Shown here: positions 1-8,069 of the stretch, piece by piece
Position numbering within the stretch: the first letter of the stretch is position 1
Layout: the number at the start of each line of letters is the position of its first letter
Assembly: GCF_000307775.2 (NCBI RefSeq)
Contig: NZ_KK020676.1
Location: 868,419-916,213, forward strand
Direction: 5' to 3'
Length of the DNA: 47,795 bases
Origin: Stutzerimonas stutzeri KOS6
GTDB taxonomy: Bacteria > Pseudomonadota > Gammaproteobacteria > Pseudomonadales > Pseudomonadaceae
Program-made: the position numbers and the translations under genes
The notes under the pieces: generated by a model
Database searches by the model: none
What the model saw: only the letters and a program-made list of their open reading frames with translations
Told to the model about the DNA's origin: nothing

Positions 1-110
1 GCGGACCGACTTGAATCAATGGCCCCGAAGCGTATTTACGAATTTGGCTACGGTCGCCACCGATATCATCTCGTCTGGTTTCGTCTTCCAGCACCAACTC
101 ATGCAGATTA

Positions 111-150
111 TTAACTTAATCGTAACGGTGCTCTAGCCTCCTTGATTGAT
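111..150 (+). promoter_or_regulatory. Putative operator/promoter of the transporter-amidase operon
   Basis: Two blocks are seen: TTAACTTAATCGTAACGGT at 111-129, then after 11 nt CTTGATTGAT at 141-150. The same blocks with the same 11-nt spacer occur, in the same orientation relative to the gene, upstream of mdcA (9843 down to 9804). The first block matches at 17 of 19 positions and the second at 10 of 10. TTA-N9-TAA inside the first block is a small dyad compatible with a LysR-type T-N11-A site. The second block contains TTGATT, a possible -35. The likely regulator would be MdcR, a LysR-type protein known from malonate operons; its gene is not in this window. The match is observed; the function is inferred. 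Confidence 0.65.
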
Positions 151-208
151 TGATCTTGGCAAGCCGATATCGTGTGACCCACAAGTCAAACAAAAAAGGA
201 GACATGCC

Positions 209-238
209 ATGTATCAGACAGCAATCGGCACTCCCTAG
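209..238 (+). other. Possible 9-codon leader minicistron before the transporter gene
   Basis: A strong Shine-Dalgarno sequence (AAGGAG, ending near 201) lies 7-8 nt before an ATG at 209 that opens a 9-codon frame, MYQTAIGTP, closed by TAG at 236. The frame is in phase with the transporter start at 323, with a single intervening stop. Its ATG is 59 nt after the shared promoter block, the same distance as mdcA from its copy. It could be a leader peptide or the relic of an older start region. A 14-bp palindrome, CCGGCTCGAGCCGG, follows at about 288-301. Only sequence position supports this call. Confidence 0.3.
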
Positions 239-322
239 GGCCGCGGTCGTCACCGCGCTCTTCTTCTCTCACCTGCCATTGAATTTCATCCGGCTCGAGC
301 CGGCTCTAGGGAATTAGGAATC

Positions 323-1732
323 ATGAGTAACGCTACCATTGCCGTGGGCGCACCCAAGCCCAATCTGTTGACCCGCTTCACCAACGTCTGCGTACGCTAT
401 GTTGAAAGATACATGCCCGACCCCTACCTCTTTGCGGTCATTCTGACTCTGGTGGTAGTGGGCCTGATCACGCTGTTCGTCGAGGGCGCCACGCCAGGCG
501 GCATGGTCGATGCCTGGTACCGGGGCGTTTGGGGACCGAAGAGCATTTTCACATTCGCCCTGCAAATGATCCTCATCCTGGTGACCGGCTACACGCTGGC
601 CGAAGCACCGCCGCTCAAGCGTGGCATAATCTGGCTGGCATCGCACCCACGTACCCAAGTCGAAGGCGCGCTGCTCTGCTTCGCCGTGGGCGCGTTCTTC
701 TGCCTCCTGAACTGGGGCTTGGGCTTGGTGGCCGGCGCCCTGGTCGCACGCCAAGTCGCCAAACGCCTGCCTAAGGTTCACTTTGGCTACCTCATCGCCT
801 CCGGCTACATGGGCTATCTGCTGTGGACCCAGGGGCTGTCCAGCTCCATTGCTTTGGCCAACACTGACACCAACAGTCCCATCAATGTCATCTACCAGTT
901 GACCGGCATGACCGTTCCGTTCAGTCAGACTATCTTCCAACCCTATAGCTGGGTTCCGGTGGTCGCTCTGATCGTTATCCTGGCCATAGTCATCTTGCGC
1001 ATGGAGCCCGATCACGCCCTTGCACCCGACCCAGCGGTTTTCAACGACGCCAGCAAGGACCAGCCGAAGACCCAGCCTACCACCTTCGCCGAGAAGCTGG
1101 AAAACCTGTGGATTCTCAACGTGTTGTTCTTCGCGGCCGGTATCTACTACTTCGTGCGCAGCGATTTCGCATTGAACATCTCGTCGCTGATCATGCTGTT
1201 CACGGTGACTGGCGCTCTGCTGCACTGGACGCCCATCCGCTTCATCAAGGCCTTCGTCGAGTCGGCCAAGACCGCCGGCCCGCTGATCCTGCAGTATCCA
1301 CTTTACGGCGGCATCATGGGCTTGCTTGCCTACCTGCCCATGGAGAACAGCCAGGCGCTGGAAGAAATCCTTTCCTCGGCACTGGTCACCGGCGCGAACG
1401 AGTACACCCTGCCGTTCCTGACCTTCCTGGCCTCCATCGTGATCTCGCTGTTCGTGCCCTCCGGCGGTGGCCACTGGGGCGTGCAAGGTCCGATCGCCGT
1501 GCAGTCAGCAATCGCCATCGGTCAGGACAGCGCAGCCTACATGGGCCTCATGTCAATGGCTGTCGCCTTCGGCGAGGCCGTGGCTAACATGATCCAGCCG
1601 TTCTGGCTGCTGCCGGTTCTGGCCATCGCGCGACTGAACGTGCGGCAGGTCATGGGCTTCACCGTGGTGGCTTTCCTGATCGGCACGGCAGTACTCAGTA
1701 TTGCCATCCTCATCGCCCCCTTCACGCTCTGA
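323..1732 (+). CDS. atoE: AtoE-family short-chain fatty acid transporter
   Basis: This 469-residue inner-membrane protein is of the AtoE (short-chain fatty acid transporter) family. It is a chain of hydrophobic segments from about residue 35 to the C-terminus, with family-like stretches such as PDPYLFAVILT near residue 32 and a glycine-rich loop FVPSGGGHWGVQGP near residue 376. Known members carry acetoacetate or short-chain carboxylates, probably by cation symport. The start at 323 has a modest AGGA signal. The amidase gene follows after 10 nt, so the two are an operon. It shares an upstream element with mdcA and stands where a malonate carrier is needed, so malonate, malonamate or a related acid is the inferred substrate. 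The family is secure; the substrate is not known. Confidence 0.85.
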   Translation: MSNATIAVGAPKPNLLTRFTNVCVRYVERYMPDPYLFAVILTLVVVGLITLFVEGATPGGMVDAWYRGVWGPKSIFTFALQMILILVTGYTLAEAPPLKRGIIWLASHPRTQVEGALLCFAVGAFFCLLNWGLGLVAGALVARQVAKRLPKVHFGYLIASGYMGYLLWTQGLSSSIALANTDTNSPINVIYQLTGMTVPFSQTIFQPYSWVPVVALIVILAIVILRMEPDHALAPDPAVFNDASKDQPKTQPTTFAEKLENLWILNVLFFAAGIYYFVRSDFALNISSLIMLFTVTGALLHWTPIRFIKAFVESAKTAGPLILQYPLYGGIMGLLAYLPMENSQALEEILSSALVTGANEYTLPFLTFLASIVISLFVPSGGGHWGVQGPIAVQSAIAIGQDSAAYMGLMSMAVAFGEAVANMIQPFWLLPVLAIARLNVRQVMGFTVVAFLIGTAVLSIAILIAPFTL

Positions 1733-1742
1733 GGTCCGCGTC

Positions 1743-3023
1743 ATGACGGCATCCCCTTCGACACTCACCAAAGCCACGGCCAGCCAGGCCGTGGAGGCCG
1801 CTATCGAGCGCTTCCACGAGACCGAAGCGCAGATCCAGGCCTTCCAATGGCTCGACGAAAAACGCGTCCGCGAGGAAGCGCGCAGCCAGGACGAGCGCAG
1901 CGACGCCGCGCCCCTGACCGGCATGGTCGTCGGCATCAAGGACCTGATCGACACCGTCGATGCGCCCGCCACCTATGGCTCGCCGATCTACAGCGACAAC
2001 CGCCCGCACAAAGACGCTCTGATCGTTACCCGCTTACGCCAGGCCGGCGCGGTGCCATTCGGCAAGACGGTCACCACCGAGTTTGCGCTGTTCAACCCGC
2101 CGAAGACACGCAACCCGTGGAATCTGGAACGCACACCGGGCGGCTCCTCGTCCGGCTCGGCCGCCGCGGTTGCGGCCGGCGTGGTGCCGGTGGCGCTGGG
2201 CACCCAGACCGCCGGATCGATCATCCGCCCGGCGGCCTTCTGCGGCATCTTCGGCTTCAAGCCCAGCTTCAACCTGTTACCCTCGGCGGGCCTCAAGCAC
2301 ATCAGCCCGTCCTTGGATACCGTCGGTCTGCTGGCACGCCAGATCAGCGACATCCGCCGAGTGTTCGACGCCGTGCGCAGCGGGCACACGGCGCTGCCGC
2401 CGTCACCCTCGCGGCTGCGCATCGCAATCATACGCACGCCTTGGTGGCAGGATATCGCGACCGAGATCCGCGCGCGCATCGACTGGGTCGCCAGCCAGTT
2501 GGCCGATTGCGGCGATGGTTTCGACATCGTCGAGTCGCCGAACAGCATGTTGTTCGGCGACGTCACCGAGGCCCAGCAAGCCATCATGGCCGCCGAGGTG
2601 CTAGCCAACCTGGCCTACGAGCGCCGTGACCACGTCAGCCAGCTTTCCCCCCTGTTGCGGCGCTATCTGGACCAGGCCGCCCAGGCCGAACCATCCCTGG
2701 AAACGGCGGCACGGATGACGGTCAACCGGCTCAAGATCGAGCCGGACCTGATTTTCGGCGATGCCAACCTGCTGCTGAGCGCCGGCACCCTGACCGAAGC
2801 CCCCACGCGCGACTCTACCGGCGATCCGCTGCTGTGCCGCGCCTGGACCATCCTCGGCGCACCCAGCATCAACCTGCCCATCGGCTTCAGCACCAGCGGC
2901 CTGCCCATCGGTCTGCAACTCGCGGCCCGTCCGGGGTACGACGATCTGCTGCTGGACGCGGCCTCACACATCGCCCAGAGCCTGGACATCAGCACCGCCC
3001 CGATGGCCCGGCTGAACGCTTGA
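1743..3023 (+). CDS. Amidase-signature hydrolase, probable malonamidase
   Basis: This 426-residue protein has the amidase signature fold. Visible catalytic residues are Lys66 in VGIKDL, the cis-Ser at 135 in PGGSSSGS and the nucleophile Ser159 in QTAGSIIRP. The spacings of 69 and 24 residues equal those I recall for the Lys62/Ser131/Ser155 triad of malonamidase E2 from Bradyrhizobium, which cleaves malonamate to malonate and ammonia. The start at 1743 is preceded by GAGGTC overlapping the transporter stop. An upstream in-frame ATG at 1701 lies inside the transporter gene and is unlikely. The neighbouring malonate decarboxylase operon and shared promoter element support a malonamate substrate, but this family is broad and substrate cannot be read from the motif alone. 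Confidence 0.8.
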   Translation: MTASPSTLTKATASQAVEAAIERFHETEAQIQAFQWLDEKRVREEARSQDERSDAAPLTGMVVGIKDLIDTVDAPATYGSPIYSDNRPHKDALIVTRLRQAGAVPFGKTVTTEFALFNPPKTRNPWNLERTPGGSSSGSAAAVAAGVVPVALGTQTAGSIIRPAAFCGIFGFKPSFNLLPSAGLKHISPSLDTVGLLARQISDIRRVFDAVRSGHTALPPSPSRLRIAIIRTPWWQDIATEIRARIDWVASQLADCGDGFDIVESPNSMLFGDVTEAQQAIMAAEVLANLAYERRDHVSQLSPLLRRYLDQAAQAEPSLETAARMTVNRLKIEPDLIFGDANLLLSAGTLTEAPTRDSTGDPLLCRAWTILGAPSINLPIGFSTSGLPIGLQLAARPGYDDLLLDAASHIAQSLDISTAPMARLNA

Positions 3024-3076
3024 CCGCGCGCCGCCCAAGGGCGGCGCGCCCCGGATTCCGCCGGTAATATCTTTCC

Positions 3077-3103
3077 CCGCCCTATTCAAGGGCGGTTTTT
3101 TTT
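3077..3103 (+). terminator. Rho-independent terminator after the amidase gene
   Basis: The stem is CCGCCC (3077-3082) and GGGCGG (3090-3095) with a 7-nt loop, followed by eight T residues (3096-3103). A second, very GC-rich perfect inverted repeat without a T tract lies just before it at 3026-3049, directly after the stop codon. Together they close the transporter-amidase operon. Confidence 0.9.
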
Positions 3104-3624
3104 GCACCGGCAACGCCCGGCAGCTACGCTCCATCGCGACGGCTTTTAGCTCACCGATTCTGGCGGAGTTCAAGAAGCCGCCAATCTTGATTTTCTCACT
3201 TGCCCCACTCTGAGCAAATGACAAGCCCCAGGAAAAGTCGATTCGGCAAGGCTTTACCGTAATCATCTTTTGGTGAAAACGTCTTTGCTCAATCAAACCC
3301 TACCGGGTACCGGCAGCACACTCAGGCGAGCTGACAGAAACAGAGCAGTCATCGCCTTAATGCTGATCAGATAAAGGCTTTTTACCCCCATTTTGCTTGC
3401 CGTAGAGGGCACTTTTCGTCGGATCCTGGGGGACGCCAGCCCTTGCTGGCGGTGCTCTGCTACGGCGGATCGCCGGCAAGCCGGCTCCTACAGAGACCGG
3501 GATTCACCAGGGGGGAGACAAAAACTTAACTGATAGGCATTAGCCATCGCCTGTGCCCTTCGCCAGCTCAGACCGGCTTCCACTAAGCGCCGAAGGCTAG
3601 GAGACAGAGCGTCTAGTACGTACT
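3104..3624. other. Gene-free stretch between the convergent operons
   Basis: About 520 nt lie between the amidase terminator and the mdcH stop. I see no convincing gene. The base composition is less GC-rich than the flanking genes. It holds a short hairpin (GCCAGC/GCTGGC, 3435-3450) and a REP-like sequence (3469-3492). The leftward frame from about 3630 to 3500 reads as a coherent but unplaced fragment (for example AQAMANAYQLSF), which may be the remnant of a mobile element or lost gene. This is the place where mdcL and mdcM would follow mdcH in other pseudomonads. Confidence 0.5.
3469..3492. repeat. REP element, GCCGGCAAGCCGGC type
   Basis: The core palindrome GCCGGC-AA-GCCGGC (3472-3485) is followed by TCCTAC, the layout of the common pseudomonad REP family that reads TGTAGGAGCCGGC on the other strand. 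Confidence 0.65.
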
Positions 3625-4551
3625 TTAATCGATGCGATCTGTTTCGCGACGCAGCAAGGCGTCCAGTGTGTCCAGACGGGCGCCATCGAAGGCGACCAGC
3701 GTACCCTGTTCGAAAACCCGCCGTGCCAGCCCGGTGAGCACCGAGCCGGGCGGCAGTTCGATATGCAGCCGCACGCCGCGCTCGTAGGCGGTGCGCAGGG
3801 TGCCGTGCCAATCGACGACACGGCACATGTTGAAAGCCAGGTCGTCGCGCAGGCGTTCGGCATCGAATACCGGGCGCGCCGAAGAACCGCTGAGGTAACG
3901 CACGCGCGGCGCACGCAGGCTGACCCGGGCGAAGGCTTCGGCCAGTTGCCGCGCCGGCTGTTCGAGCAGCGTGCAGTGCGACGGCACGCTCATCGCCAGG
4001 CGGCGAGCGCAGGACGCGCCGAGGCTCTTGGCCTGGGCGGCGACCGCGGCCATGGCGGCATCGCTGCCGGCGATGACGATCTGGTTGTCGGCGTTGATGT
4101 TGCCCAGATGGACCGGGCCCTCGGCGCCGGCCAGCAGACCTTCGACCGTGGTCAGCGACAGGCCGAGGATGGCGGTCATGCCGTAACCCTCGGGGTAGGC
4201 CTGTTGCATCAGTTCGCCGCGCAGGGCGACCAGGCGCAGGGCGTCGGCGAACTCCAGCGACTCGGCGACCACCGCCGCTGCGTAGGCACCGATGGACAGC
4301 CCGGCGACATAGTCCGGCCGCTGACCGTCGCGCAGCAGCAGCCGGGCCGCCGCCACTCCGGCGATCAGCAGGCAGAGCTGCACGGCGCGGGTCGACCGCA
4401 GCGCTTCAGCCGAATCCAGTGCCAGCGTGTCCTCGCCGAGCACCGCGCTGGCCTCGGCCAGGGTCGCGACGACTTCGGGCGCATCCGGCAGGCGATGAAG
4501 CATGCCGGGCTTCTGTGCGCCCTGGCCGGGAAAGGCAAGCAGGCTGCTCAT
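3625..4551 (-). CDS. mdcH: Malonate decarboxylase malonyl-CoA:ACP acyltransferase MdcH
   Basis: This 308-residue acyltransferase is of the FabD fold. It primes malonate decarboxylase by moving malonyl from CoA to the acyl carrier subunit MdcC. Visible motifs are FPGQGAQ near residue 6, the nucleophile elbow GLSIGAY near residue 88 and the catalytic-histidine region SVPSHCTLLEQ near residue 195. The start at 4551 follows a GAGGAG-type signal and its ATG overlaps the mdcG stop by ATGA; a longer frame from 4572 would lie inside mdcG. It is the last gene of the operon. No mdcL or mdcM transporter gene follows. Confidence 0.93.
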   Translation of the reverse strand: MSSLLAFPGQGAQKPGMLHRLPDAPEVVATLAEASAVLGEDTLALDSAEALRSTRAVQLCLLIAGVAAARLLLRDGQRPDYVAGLSIGAYAAAVVAESLEFADALRLVALRGELMQQAYPEGYGMTAILGLSLTTVEGLLAGAEGPVHLGNINADNQIVIAGSDAAMAAVAAQAKSLGASCARRLAMSVPSHCTLLEQPARQLAEAFARVSLRAPRVRYLSGSSARPVFDAERLRDDLAFNMCRVVDWHGTLRTAYERGVRLHIELPPGSVLTGLARRVFEQGTLVAFDGARLDTLDALLRRETDRID

Positions 4552-5171
4552 GCCGCCAGCTCCTCTGCCCAAGGATCGCTGACCAGCAGCGGTCCGTGGC
4601 TGGTCTTGACCAGCACCCGCGCCGCGTCACCGGCCCATTCGCGCAGCGCCACGCCACCCAGCGGGGTTTCCAGCTGCAGATCGATACGGCAGGCGCGGCC
4701 TTCCAGCAACTGCAGCAGCGGGCGCGCCTCGCTGCGTCGCAGCGGCCGCTCGGCTCTGAGCAGCAGATCGAGATCGCTGTCCGGATGGGCGGCCGGCAGG
4801 CCGCTGGCAAGCTGGAATCCGGCCGAGCCAGTGACGCCCCAGGCATGGCCAAGCGCATCGAGCAGCGGACGCAGTTCGGCCAGTACGCGGAATACCGGCA
4901 GGTCTTCACTGGCGCGGCGATCGAGCAAATGTTCCGGCGCAAGCCGCTGGCTGACCGCCTCGACCGGCATCAGCGCGGCCAGGCGCTGCTCCCGCGTGGC
5001 TCCACGCAGGCCAACCCCGACCAGCCCTGGCGCCACGGCGGCACGGCGCACCACCACCGGCTGGCCGGCAGCGAGCACGGCGACCGCCCAGGCCGGCGCA
5101 TCGGCGGGCAACTGCTCGGGGCGCATGCCCCAGAGCAGGTCGTGGGGCCGCAGATCTTCAGGCTGGTACAT
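4548..5171 (-). CDS. mdcG: Malonate decarboxylase holo-ACP synthase MdcG
   Basis: MdcG is the phosphoribosyl-dephospho-CoA transferase that attaches the 2'-(5''-triphosphoribosyl)-3'-dephospho-CoA prosthetic group to the serine of MdcC. The product is 207 residues. It carries the nucleotidyltransferase-like acidic motif SDLDLLL near residue 133. I chose the ATG at 5171, preceded by AGGAG, because the frame continuing upstream to 5558 lies inside mdcE and has shadow composition. The gap to mdcE is 79 nt, the only sizeable gap inside the operon. The last codon overlaps the mdcH start. Confidence 0.92.
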   Translation of the reverse strand: MYQPEDLRPHDLLWGMRPEQLPADAPAWAVAVLAAGQPVVVRRAAVAPGLVGVGLRGATREQRLAALMPVEAVSQRLAPEHLLDRRASEDLPVFRVLAELRPLLDALGHAWGVTGSAGFQLASGLPAAHPDSDLDLLLRAERPLRRSEARPLLQLLEGRACRIDLQLETPLGGVALREWAGDAARVLVKTSHGPLLVSDPWAEELAA

Positions 5172-5250
5172 GGCAGTCTCCTGCTCTTGTTGTTCATCGC
5201 CGGCTTGACCGGCGCTGGTTCGCGGCCGCCTCGGCAGCGGCCGCAAGCCG

Positions 5251-6036
5251 TTACCACTGCGCGCGCAGCAGCTCCCGCACCCTGGTAGAAGCCGCACGAT
5301 TCGGCGCGCCGAGGCGGCCACGCAGATCGCTGCTGCTGCCGATGTCTTCGACAGCCCTGTGCAGGCACTCGCGCACCCGCTGCAGGTCGGCGTCGGCAGG
5401 CTGCTCGATGTTGTCCACCGAGAGGGTTTCCCAGAGCAGGCCGAGGGTCGCGTAGTTGTCGATGTCGTAGGCCATCGGCGGCACCGACTCGGCCAGCGCC
5501 TCCAGCTCCTCGACGCTGCGCAGGGTGATGCGCGCCGCGGCGGCCTTGCCCATGGCATGCACCATCACGCCCGGATCGCGCAGGGCGATGATCCGCTGGG
5601 CCTGATAGCCATGGGCGAGGAAGGCGCCGGACATGGCCTTGCCGACCAGCAGCGAAACCACCGGATGCCCCGCCAGGCGGGCACGGGCATAGCCGTCCAC
5701 CGCGCCGGCCAGCGCCTGGTGAATGCCCAGGGCTTCCTCGCGGCGGCCGTAGGCCTGGCTCGGCACGTCGACCACGGCCACCACGACGCGCTTGTCCGCC
5801 TTGTCGCGATCGGCTTCGATGACTTCATCCACGGCCTTGCCCAGCGCCCAACCTTCGAGCAGGCCGACCTCGCCGTTACGGGCGCGGGGAAAGGGGTTCT
5901 CGGCATCCGGCACCACGGCGATGTACCGCGCGGCGCGCCCGGCCAGTTCGCCGTCGACCACCTTCACCGAGGCGGGATAGCCCGCCAGTGCCTGACCGCC
6001 GGCCAGGGCTTGCAACCAATTCAGTCCACGGCTCAT
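5251..6036 (-). CDS. mdcE: Malonate decarboxylase gamma subunit MdcE
   Basis: The 261-residue gamma subunit is a carboxyltransferase-type, crotonase-like protein. With MdcD it decarboxylates the malonyl group carried on MdcC, giving CO2 and acetyl-S-MdcC. The central stretch VVAVVDVPSQAYGRREEALG and the glycine-rich LVGKAMSGAFLAHG are characteristic of the family. The start overlaps the mdcD stop (ATGA), which implies translational coupling in line with a tight subunit ratio. Confidence 0.94.
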   Translation of the reverse strand: MSRGLNWLQALAGGQALAGYPASVKVVDGELAGRAARYIAVVPDAENPFPRARNGEVGLLEGWALGKAVDEVIEADRDKADKRVVVAVVDVPSQAYGRREEALGIHQALAGAVDGYARARLAGHPVVSLLVGKAMSGAFLAHGYQAQRIIALRDPGVMVHAMGKAAAARITLRSVEELEALAESVPPMAYDIDNYATLGLLWETLSVDNIEQPADADLQRVRECLHRAVEDIGSSSDLRGRLGAPNRAASTRVRELLRAQW

Positions 6037-6899
6037 TGGGCATCTCCTTCATAGAGGGCGCGCACCGCGGCGGCATCGAGCTGCGCGCGGGTGTCGACAT
6101 CGGCCAGGCGCTGCAGGAACCAGGCGTGCCGGCGGCTGCGCGGTTGCGCCGGCACGCCCCGGGCGAACAGCTCGTGCAGCTGCGCACGGATGGCGTCGGT
6201 GTCGTCGGCGACGTAGGCGTCCACCAGACCGCTGGCGTGGCGCTGCTCGCCGCCGGTCAGGCTCCAGATGAACGGACGGTCACGCGAGTCGTATTCCTCG
6301 ATGCCGGCTTCCTGTTCGATCACCTGCGGGCCGTTGAGGCCGACCCGCGCTTCACGGGTGACGACCAGGTAGCTGCAAAGCCCGGCGGCGATGGACATGC
6401 CGCCGAAGCAGCCGACCGAGCCGGCGACCACGCCGATCACCGGCTGGTAGGTGCGCAGCTCGACGATGGCGGCCTGGATCTCGGCGATCGCGGCCAGCCC
6501 CAGGTTGGCTTCCTGCAGGCGCACGCCGCCAGTTTCCAGCAACAGCACGGCGCGGGTGGGAATGCCGTTGCGGTTGTCTTCGGCGGCCAGCTCCAGCGCG
6601 CCGGCGATCTTCGCGCCGCCGACCTCGCCCATGCTGCCGCCCTGGAAAGCGCCTTCGATGGCGGCGATCACCGCCGGCTGGCCGTCGATCGTGCCCTTGG
6701 CAACCACCACGCCATCATCGGCCTGGGTGACGATGCCCTGCTTCGGCAGCCAGGGCGAGGTGACGCGATCGAACGGGTCGAGCAGTTCGCGGAAGCTGCC
6801 TTCATCCAGCAGTGCGCGGGCACGCTGGCGAGCACCGAGCTCGACGAAGCTGCGCGATTGAAGTAAACGGGCCACGGTGTTAGCGGACACATCAGTCAT
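6033..6899 (-). CDS. mdcD: Malonate decarboxylase beta subunit MdcD
   Basis: The 288-residue beta subunit is homologous to acyl-CoA carboxylase carboxyltransferase beta chains. It forms the decarboxylase heterodimer with MdcE. The segments VLLLETGGVRLQEANLG (about residue 119) and GVVAGSVGCFGGMSIAAGL (about residue 155) form the typical glycine-rich acyl-CoA-binding core. The gene overlaps mdcC by 8 nt and mdcE by 4 nt. Confidence 0.94.
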   Translation of the reverse strand: MTDVSANTVARLLQSRSFVELGARQRARALLDEGSFRELLDPFDRVTSPWLPKQGIVTQADDGVVVAKGTIDGQPAVIAAIEGAFQGGSMGEVGGAKIAGALELAAEDNRNGIPTRAVLLLETGGVRLQEANLGLAAIAEIQAAIVELRTYQPVIGVVAGSVGCFGGMSIAAGLCSYLVVTREARVGLNGPQVIEQEAGIEEYDSRDRPFIWSLTGGEQRHASGLVDAYVADDTDAIRAQLHELFARGVPAQPRSRRHAWFLQRLADVDTRAQLDAAAVRALYEGDAQ

Positions 6900-7191
6900 G
6901 GCCGACCTCCTCCAGTCCCTGCTCCAGGCGCAGACGCACTACGCCGGGTGTGGCCCCAAAATCGTGAATATCGATGTTCAATGCCGGAGGCGTCTGTTCG
7001 CGAAACATCCGCTCGAACAGTTGCTGCCAGCGTTGCTCGGCACCGTTGACCGAGGTGACCACCTGGATCGCCAGCTTGCCGGCCTGGCCGGGTTCGAGCA
7101 GCACTTCCAGATCGCCCGAGCCGACCACGCCGACCAGGGCCTTGCCGCGGGCGGGCTGCCCGGCGGCGAATTCGAAAGACAGGGTTTCCAT
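6892..7191 (-). CDS. mdcC: Malonate decarboxylase acyl carrier protein MdcC (delta)
   Basis: This 99-residue protein is the acyl carrier subunit that bears the modified dephospho-CoA arm. Ser25 in GVVGSGDLEV is at the position of the prosthetic-group serine described for the Klebsiella protein. The start at 7191 (METLSFEF) gives the usual length for the family; the longer frame to 7350 runs into mdcB. Only 2 nt separate it from the mdcB stop. Confidence 0.93.
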   Translation of the reverse strand: METLSFEFAAGQPARGKALVGVVGSGDLEVLLEPGQAGKLAIQVVTSVNGAEQRWQQLFERMFREQTPPALNIDIHDFGATPGVVRLRLEQGLEEVGHD

Positions 7192-7193
7192 GA

Positions 7194-8069
7194 TCAATAG
7201 CTCCCAATCGGCGCCGACGCGGCTGGCGTCAGGCGGTCGAGGAATAAGGTGGCGGCGAGCAGGTCGGCGGCACCGCCCGGCGAAGCGCGAAGGCTCAGCA
7301 TCTCGCCTTCCAGTGCGCGCAGCCGACGACGGCCGGCCAGGCTGGCGCAACCGCCGGCATCGAGCACGGCGCGGGCACCGGCCTGCATGCGGGTCAGACC
7401 TTCGCGGCCGGCGCGGTGCAGCACGCAGGTGTCGGTCAGGTCACTCATGATCGCCAGCAGCGCATCGAGCCGGGCGTTCTGCTCGCCGGCACCGGCGCGG
7501 CGGCTGGCGTGCAGCTGCGGCAAGCCCTGTTCGATGACCGCGGGAAAGCCGTGCTGCGCCTGTTCACGGGCACCGAGCACACCGTAGATGCGGCAGACCC
7601 GTGCACCATGGCTGTCGGGGTTGGCCGGCGCGGCCGGATCGCTCAGGCGTGCCAGCGCTGCGGCGCTGGCGGCAATCGGCCGAGCGCTGCGCGCAGCGCT
7701 CTCGAGTGCCGCTGCCGCGCTGAGCAGCCCCAGCGCCCAGATGGCACCACGGTGCGTATTCACCCCGCCGGTGACGCGCAGCATCTCGACTTCGCCATCA
7801 CGCCCCAGCTGGCCGAGCGCCTCGCGCAGTGGCTGGCCGACTTCACCAATCACCAGCGCTGCGTCGGCCATGGCTTTGAAGGTCGGCCACAAGGCGTTCG
7901 CCGAGGCGTGCATCAGGCCCAGATGCAGGTCGTCGTGCGCGCCATTGCCGCGCCGATCCACCAGGCCGGGCTTGGGCGACAGGTCGGCCTCGTCGACCAG
8001 CGCCTGCACCGCCAGATCCGCCAGCCGCTCGGCCAGCGAGGGCTGTTGTCTTGCAATGAGGGCACTCAT
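7194..8069 (-). CDS. mdcB: Triphosphoribosyl-dephospho-CoA synthase MdcB
   Basis: The 291-residue enzyme is of the CitG/MdcB family. It makes the dephospho-CoA prosthetic-group precursor from ATP and dephospho-CoA for transfer by MdcG. The family motif [13 protein letters not shown] near residue 29 and the glycine/histidine-rich [14 protein letters not shown] near residue 106 are visible. I start at 8069 (MSALIARQ), where ATG overlaps the mdcA stop; the open frame further upstream is a shadow of mdcA. Confidence 0.92.
   Translation of the reverse strand: MSALIARQQPSLAERLADLAVQALVDEADLSPKPGLVDRRGNGAHDDLHLGLMHASANALWPTFKAMADAALVIGEVGQPLREALGQLGRDGEVEMLRVTGGVNTHRGAIWALGLLSAAAALESAARSARPIAASAAALARLSDPAAPANPDSHGARVCRIYGVLGAREQAQHGFPAVIEQGLPQLHASRRAGAGEQNARLDALLAIMSDLTDTCVLHRAGREGLTRMQAGARAVLDAGGCASLAGRRRLRALEGEMLSLRASPGGAADLLAATLFLDRLTPAASAPIGSY

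Noticed and set aside
314..1486. 390-residue frame antisense to the transporter gene
   Set aside because: Composition is rich in Gly, Gln, His and Arg without family motifs; it is a GC-rich shadow of a clearly membrane-type coding strand.
3488..3826. Leftward frame resembling a mobile-element fragment
   Set aside because: No transposase catalytic motif or terminal repeats could be recognised, and most of it is a shadow of mdcH, so no insertion sequence is annotated.
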